From the NCBI GenBank assembly GCA_947441745.1, contig CANEUJ010000066.1, positions 1 to 8,448 of the forward strand: DNA of 8,448 bases. Reading direction: 5' to 3'. The notes beneath the pieces were generated by a model. The model saw nothing but the letters and a program-made list of their open reading frames with translations, was not told the DNA's origin and searched no databases. Every line of letters starts with the position of its first letter. Position 1 is the stretch's first letter. This document shows positions 6,157-8,448 of this stretch, one piece after another. The translations under genes were made by a program, and so were the position numbers. Source of the DNA: Neisseriaceae bacterium. GTDB taxonomy: Bacteria > Pseudomonadota > Gammaproteobacteria > Burkholderiales > UBA11063.

Positions 6157-8172
6157 ATTAAATATCAATTTGGTACAGAAGGTAAGTAATAAAATAACGC
6201 CAAGAACCATAAAGGTAGCGTAACTGTTTACATAGCCACTTTGTACTTTACGTAAAACCCGTGAATACCACCCAACCACTTTAGCTGAGCCATTCACAAT
6301 CAAACCATCAATAATAACCATATCACCTATATCCCATAGAAATCTACCGATTCCACGAGCAACTGGTGCAAAGAAGTTAATATATAAATCATCCATATAA
6401 AACTTACGTTCTAAAACTATATAAATAGGGTTTATAGCTTTTACAAAATTAGCTGTTTTTATCGGGTTTTTATGTGCTATAAAAGCAATTACTATACCAC
6501 CAAACGCGAGATACACTGGAAGCTCTGTAAAAGCTTCTAATATCATATGTAGTGGCGTACCAACCTCATTTTGGATATGTTCTACATACCAATTAATATT
6601 TGTTACTGAATTTGCAAGTATTGAATCACTTACAAAACCATTATAACCTAGATAACCAATAATAGCTGATGGAATTGCCATAAGTACTAGTGGTAGGGTT
6701 ACTACCCAGGGAGATTCTTTTGGCTCTACAGCATGGTGATGACTGTGAGAATCATGTGAGTTAGCATGTGTGTCATGGCTATGATTATCATCATGACTTA
6801 CATGCCGAAATCTCTCTTCACCATGGAAAGTCATAAATATCAAGCGAAAACTATATATTCCTGTTACGATAATTGAAGCATAGACAGTAAATACTGCAAA
6901 CCATCCACCAGGTACACCATTTTCAAAAGCAACTTTTGCTGATTCTAAAATCATATCTTTGGAGAAGAATCCCGCAAAAGGTGGAATACCCGCTAGAGCT
7001 AGACTACCTATTAGCATAGTGATATAAGTTATTGGCATATATTTAGCTAGTCCGCCCATTTTACGCATATCTTGCTCATGGTGCATCGCTATTATTACCG
7101 AACCAGCCGCTAAAAATAGTAATCCTTTAAAGAATGCATGGGTCATTAGATGGAAAATCGCAACTGAATAAGCACCACATCCTAGTGCTACAGCCATATA
7201 GCCTAGCTGAGACAATGTCGAATACGCAACAACTCTCTTAATATCATTTTGAATAATACCTAACACGCCTAAAAATAAACAGTTTATCCCACCAGCAACG
7301 ATAATCACTCCAAGAGCAGTTGGTGATAGATTATACATTGGGGATAATCTAGCGACCATAAAGATACCAGCGGTCACCATAGTTGCAGCATGAATCAAAG
7401 CAGAAATTGGTGTTGGGCCTTCCATAGAGTCAGGTAGCCATACATGTAATGGAAATTGTGCTGATTTGCCCATAGCTCCAATAAAGAGTAAAATACAAGT
7501 AACAGTCATTACATTCCAGCTAGTTCCAGGTAGTGTTGAATTAAGCAAAACTGGTAACTGAGTAAATACTTCGCTATAATTAAGTGTACCAGTATAAGCT
7601 AAAACCATAGCAATACCTAGTAAAAAACCTAAATCTCCAATACGGTTTACTAAAAATGCTTTTAGATTGGCAAATATAGCTGTTTCTCTTTTGATATAAA
7701 ACCCGATAAGTAGATATGATACTAATCCAACACCTTCCCAACCAAAAAATAGTTGTACAAAATTATTAGATAGTACTAACATAAACATCATAAAGGTAAA
7801 TAATGAAATGTAGCTAAAAAATCTTTGATAGCCTTCTTCATGAGCCATATAGCCAATAGTATAAATATGCACCATCAAAGATACGCTTGATACCACAACA
7901 AGCATAATTGAGGTTAAACTATCAACTAATAGCCCAACTGAGAATGTTTGCCCACCAACTTGTAGCCAAGTGTATAATGGTCCGTTGTAGGATAGATTTA
8001 GCACTTGTACTTTATATAAGACTATATAAGAACATACTGTAGAAATAAACACCCCCAGTATCGCAAGGCTATGACTAGCACGCTTCCCTATTGCAAAGCC
8101 AAACAACCCAACAATAATCGATGAGATTAGTGGGGCTAATATTATAGTTAAATATAAAGAATTTCCAACCAT
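6154..8172 (-). CDS. nuoL: NADH:quinone oxidoreductase (complex I) subunit L
   Basis: NuoL is the distal antiporter-like subunit of complex I; its C-terminal lateral helix braces the membrane arm. The 672-residue protein is about 60 longer than E. coli NuoL. The antiporter N domain lies near 65-115 and the M domain near 130-425. Conserved residues are E146 in LFFGWEGVGLVSY, K236 in GAMGKSAQFPLHVWLPDSME, K312 in NDIKRVVAYSTLSQLGYM, K349 in HAFFKGLLFL, and K405-D406 in AGFFSKDMI. A polar loop at 457-480 holds ten histidines in 24 residues. The lateral helix region follows at about 540-650, then a final membrane helix at 651-671. The ATG at 8172 is preceded by AGGA (8181-8184) at 8 nt. It is first in nuoL-M-N within the window; nuoK is not found in the 276 bp upstream, which hold repeats. 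The protein appears intact. Confidence 0.97.
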   Translation of the reverse strand: MVGNSLYLTIILAPLISSIIVGLFGFAIGKRASHSLAILGVFISTVCSYIVLYKVQVLNLSYNGPLYTWLQVGGQTFSVGLLVDSLTSIMLVVVSSVSLMVHIYTIGYMAHEEGYQRFFSYISLFTFMMFMLVLSNNFVQLFFGWEGVGLVSYLLIGFYIKRETAIFANLKAFLVNRIGDLGFLLGIAMVLAYTGTLNYSEVFTQLPVLLNSTLPGTSWNVMTVTCILLFIGAMGKSAQFPLHVWLPDSMEGPTPISALIHAATMVTAGIFMVARLSPMYNLSPTALGVIIVAGGINCLFLGVLGIIQNDIKRVVAYSTLSQLGYMAVALGCGAYSVAIFHLMTHAFFKGLLFLAAGSVIIAMHHEQDMRKMGGLAKYMPITYITMLIGSLALAGIPPFAGFFSKDMILESAKVAFENGVPGGWFAVFTVYASIIVTGIYSFRLIFMTFHGEERFRHVSHDDNHSHDTHANSHDSHSHHHAVEPKESPWVVTLPLVLMAIPSAIIGYLGYNGFVSDSILANSVTNINWYVEHIQNEVGTPLHMILEAFTELPVYLAFGGIVIAFIAHKNPIKTANFVKAINPIYIVLERKFYMDDLYINFFAPVARGIGRFLWDIGDMVIIDGLIVNGSAKVVGWYSRVLRKVQSGYVNSYATFMVLGVILLLTFCTKLIFN

Positions 8173-8220
8173 TTTTTAATTCCTAAAATAAGTGCATAAC
8201 TCAAAAAATCTTCTTCTGTA

Positions 8221-8259
8221 ATCCCAAGCATCAACCAGATGCTGTCTCGTACTCTACCC
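8221..8259. repeat. Short direct-repeat subunit upstream of nuoL
   Basis: This reads ATCCCAAGCATC, then GATGCTGTCTCGTACTCT. It contains a perfect 6-bp hairpin, AGCATC (8227-8232) with GATGCT (8238-8243). It is followed about 42 bp later by a related ATCCCAAACATC/GATGCTGTTTCG segment inside the adjoining composite element, so the two form a short imperfect tandem repeat. Confidence 0.7.
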
Positions 8260-8365
8260 GTCATCCCAAACATCAACTAGATGCTGTTTCGCAGTGAGTT
8301 TGGGATCCATGCCCTAATTGCACCAATAGGGCAAGAGCATGGATCCCAGCCTACGCTGGGATGAC
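8260..8365. repeat. Single composite palindromic element upstream of nuoL
   Basis: This 106-bp element has 9-bp inverted ends, GTCATCCCA (8260-8268) and TGGGATGAC (8357-8365). Stem I is ATCCCAAAC (8263-8271) with GTTTGGGAT (8298-8306). Stem II is GGATCCATGC (8303-8312) with GCATGGATCC (8337-8346), with an inner GCCCTA/TAGGGC pair. Stem III is ATCCCAGC (8343-8350) with GCTGGGAT (8355-8362) around a 4-nt loop. The stems match the array at the other end of the window while loops I and III differ, which identifies a dispersed modular family. Confidence 0.88.
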
Positions 8366-8391
8366 GATAAAACCGCTTCAATGACGATTTA

Positions 8392-8448
8392 ACTGTCTCG
8401 TACTCTGCCCGTCCCAAGCACCAACTCAATGCTGTCTCGTACTCTGCC
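8392..8448. repeat. 39-bp-period direct repeats at the window edge
   Basis: CTGTCTCGTACTCTGCC occurs at 8393-8409 and again at 8432-8448, a period of 39 bp, with a related copy at 8242-8258 (ACC in place of GCC). Each is linked to a CCCAAGCA motif. The array runs off the end of the window. With the neighbouring elements it fills the space upstream of nuoL; no nuoK-like frame is visible. Confidence 0.75.

Noticed and set aside
8185..8260. Dedicated promoter directly upstream of nuoL
   Set aside because: TTGATG and TTGGGA can be found on the minus strand, but no acceptable -10 lies 16-18 bp downstream of either.

Overview
The window comes from an AT-rich Gram-negative bacterium. Every intact gene lies on the minus strand. 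The core is the distal end of the respiratory complex I operon, nuoL-nuoM-nuoN. It is followed by a compact tRNA cluster (Met-Thr-Phe), a decayed transporter gene and an intact APC-family amino acid permease. NuoL carries a long His-rich loop followed by a EPKESPWVVTLPLVL stretch. From memory this resembles beta- and some gammaproteobacterial NuoL proteins, so a low-GC beta- or gammaproteobacterium is my best guess; the species cannot be told from this window.

Layout in the direction of transcription (right to left). 8448-8173: repeat-rich DNA holding a 106-bp composite hairpin element and short 39-42 bp direct repeats, where nuoK would normally abut nuoL. 8172-3201: nuoL, nuoM and nuoN, spaced by 12 and 7 nt, with the Shine-Dalgarno of each downstream gene overlapping the stop codon of the gene before it. 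3094-3066: a near-consensus sigma-70 promoter. 3030-2774: tRNA-Met, tRNA-Thr and tRNA-Phe, all with encoded CCA. 2545-2238: remnant of a membrane transporter with an intact start and ribosome binding site but a frame break and an in-frame stop. 2194-605: a YveA-like amino acid permease. 604-1: a tandem array of a 172-bp unit built from three adjacent palindromes.

NuoL, NuoM and NuoN are the three antiporter-like proton-pumping subunits of the membrane arm of NADH:quinone oxidoreductase and would be made together. The tRNAs can be transcribed from their own promoter or by read-through from nuoN, since no clear terminator separates them. The permease is probably an independent amino acid uptake gene.

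The least ordinary content is the repeat family. The same modules (GTCATCC/GGATGAC ends, a CCCAAAC/GTTTGGG stem, a GGATCCATGC/GCATGGATCC stem and an exchangeable third stem) occur as a three-copy array at one end and as a single copy with different loops at the other. No transposase or other protein that could move them is present in the window. I found no convincing new protein-coding system here.
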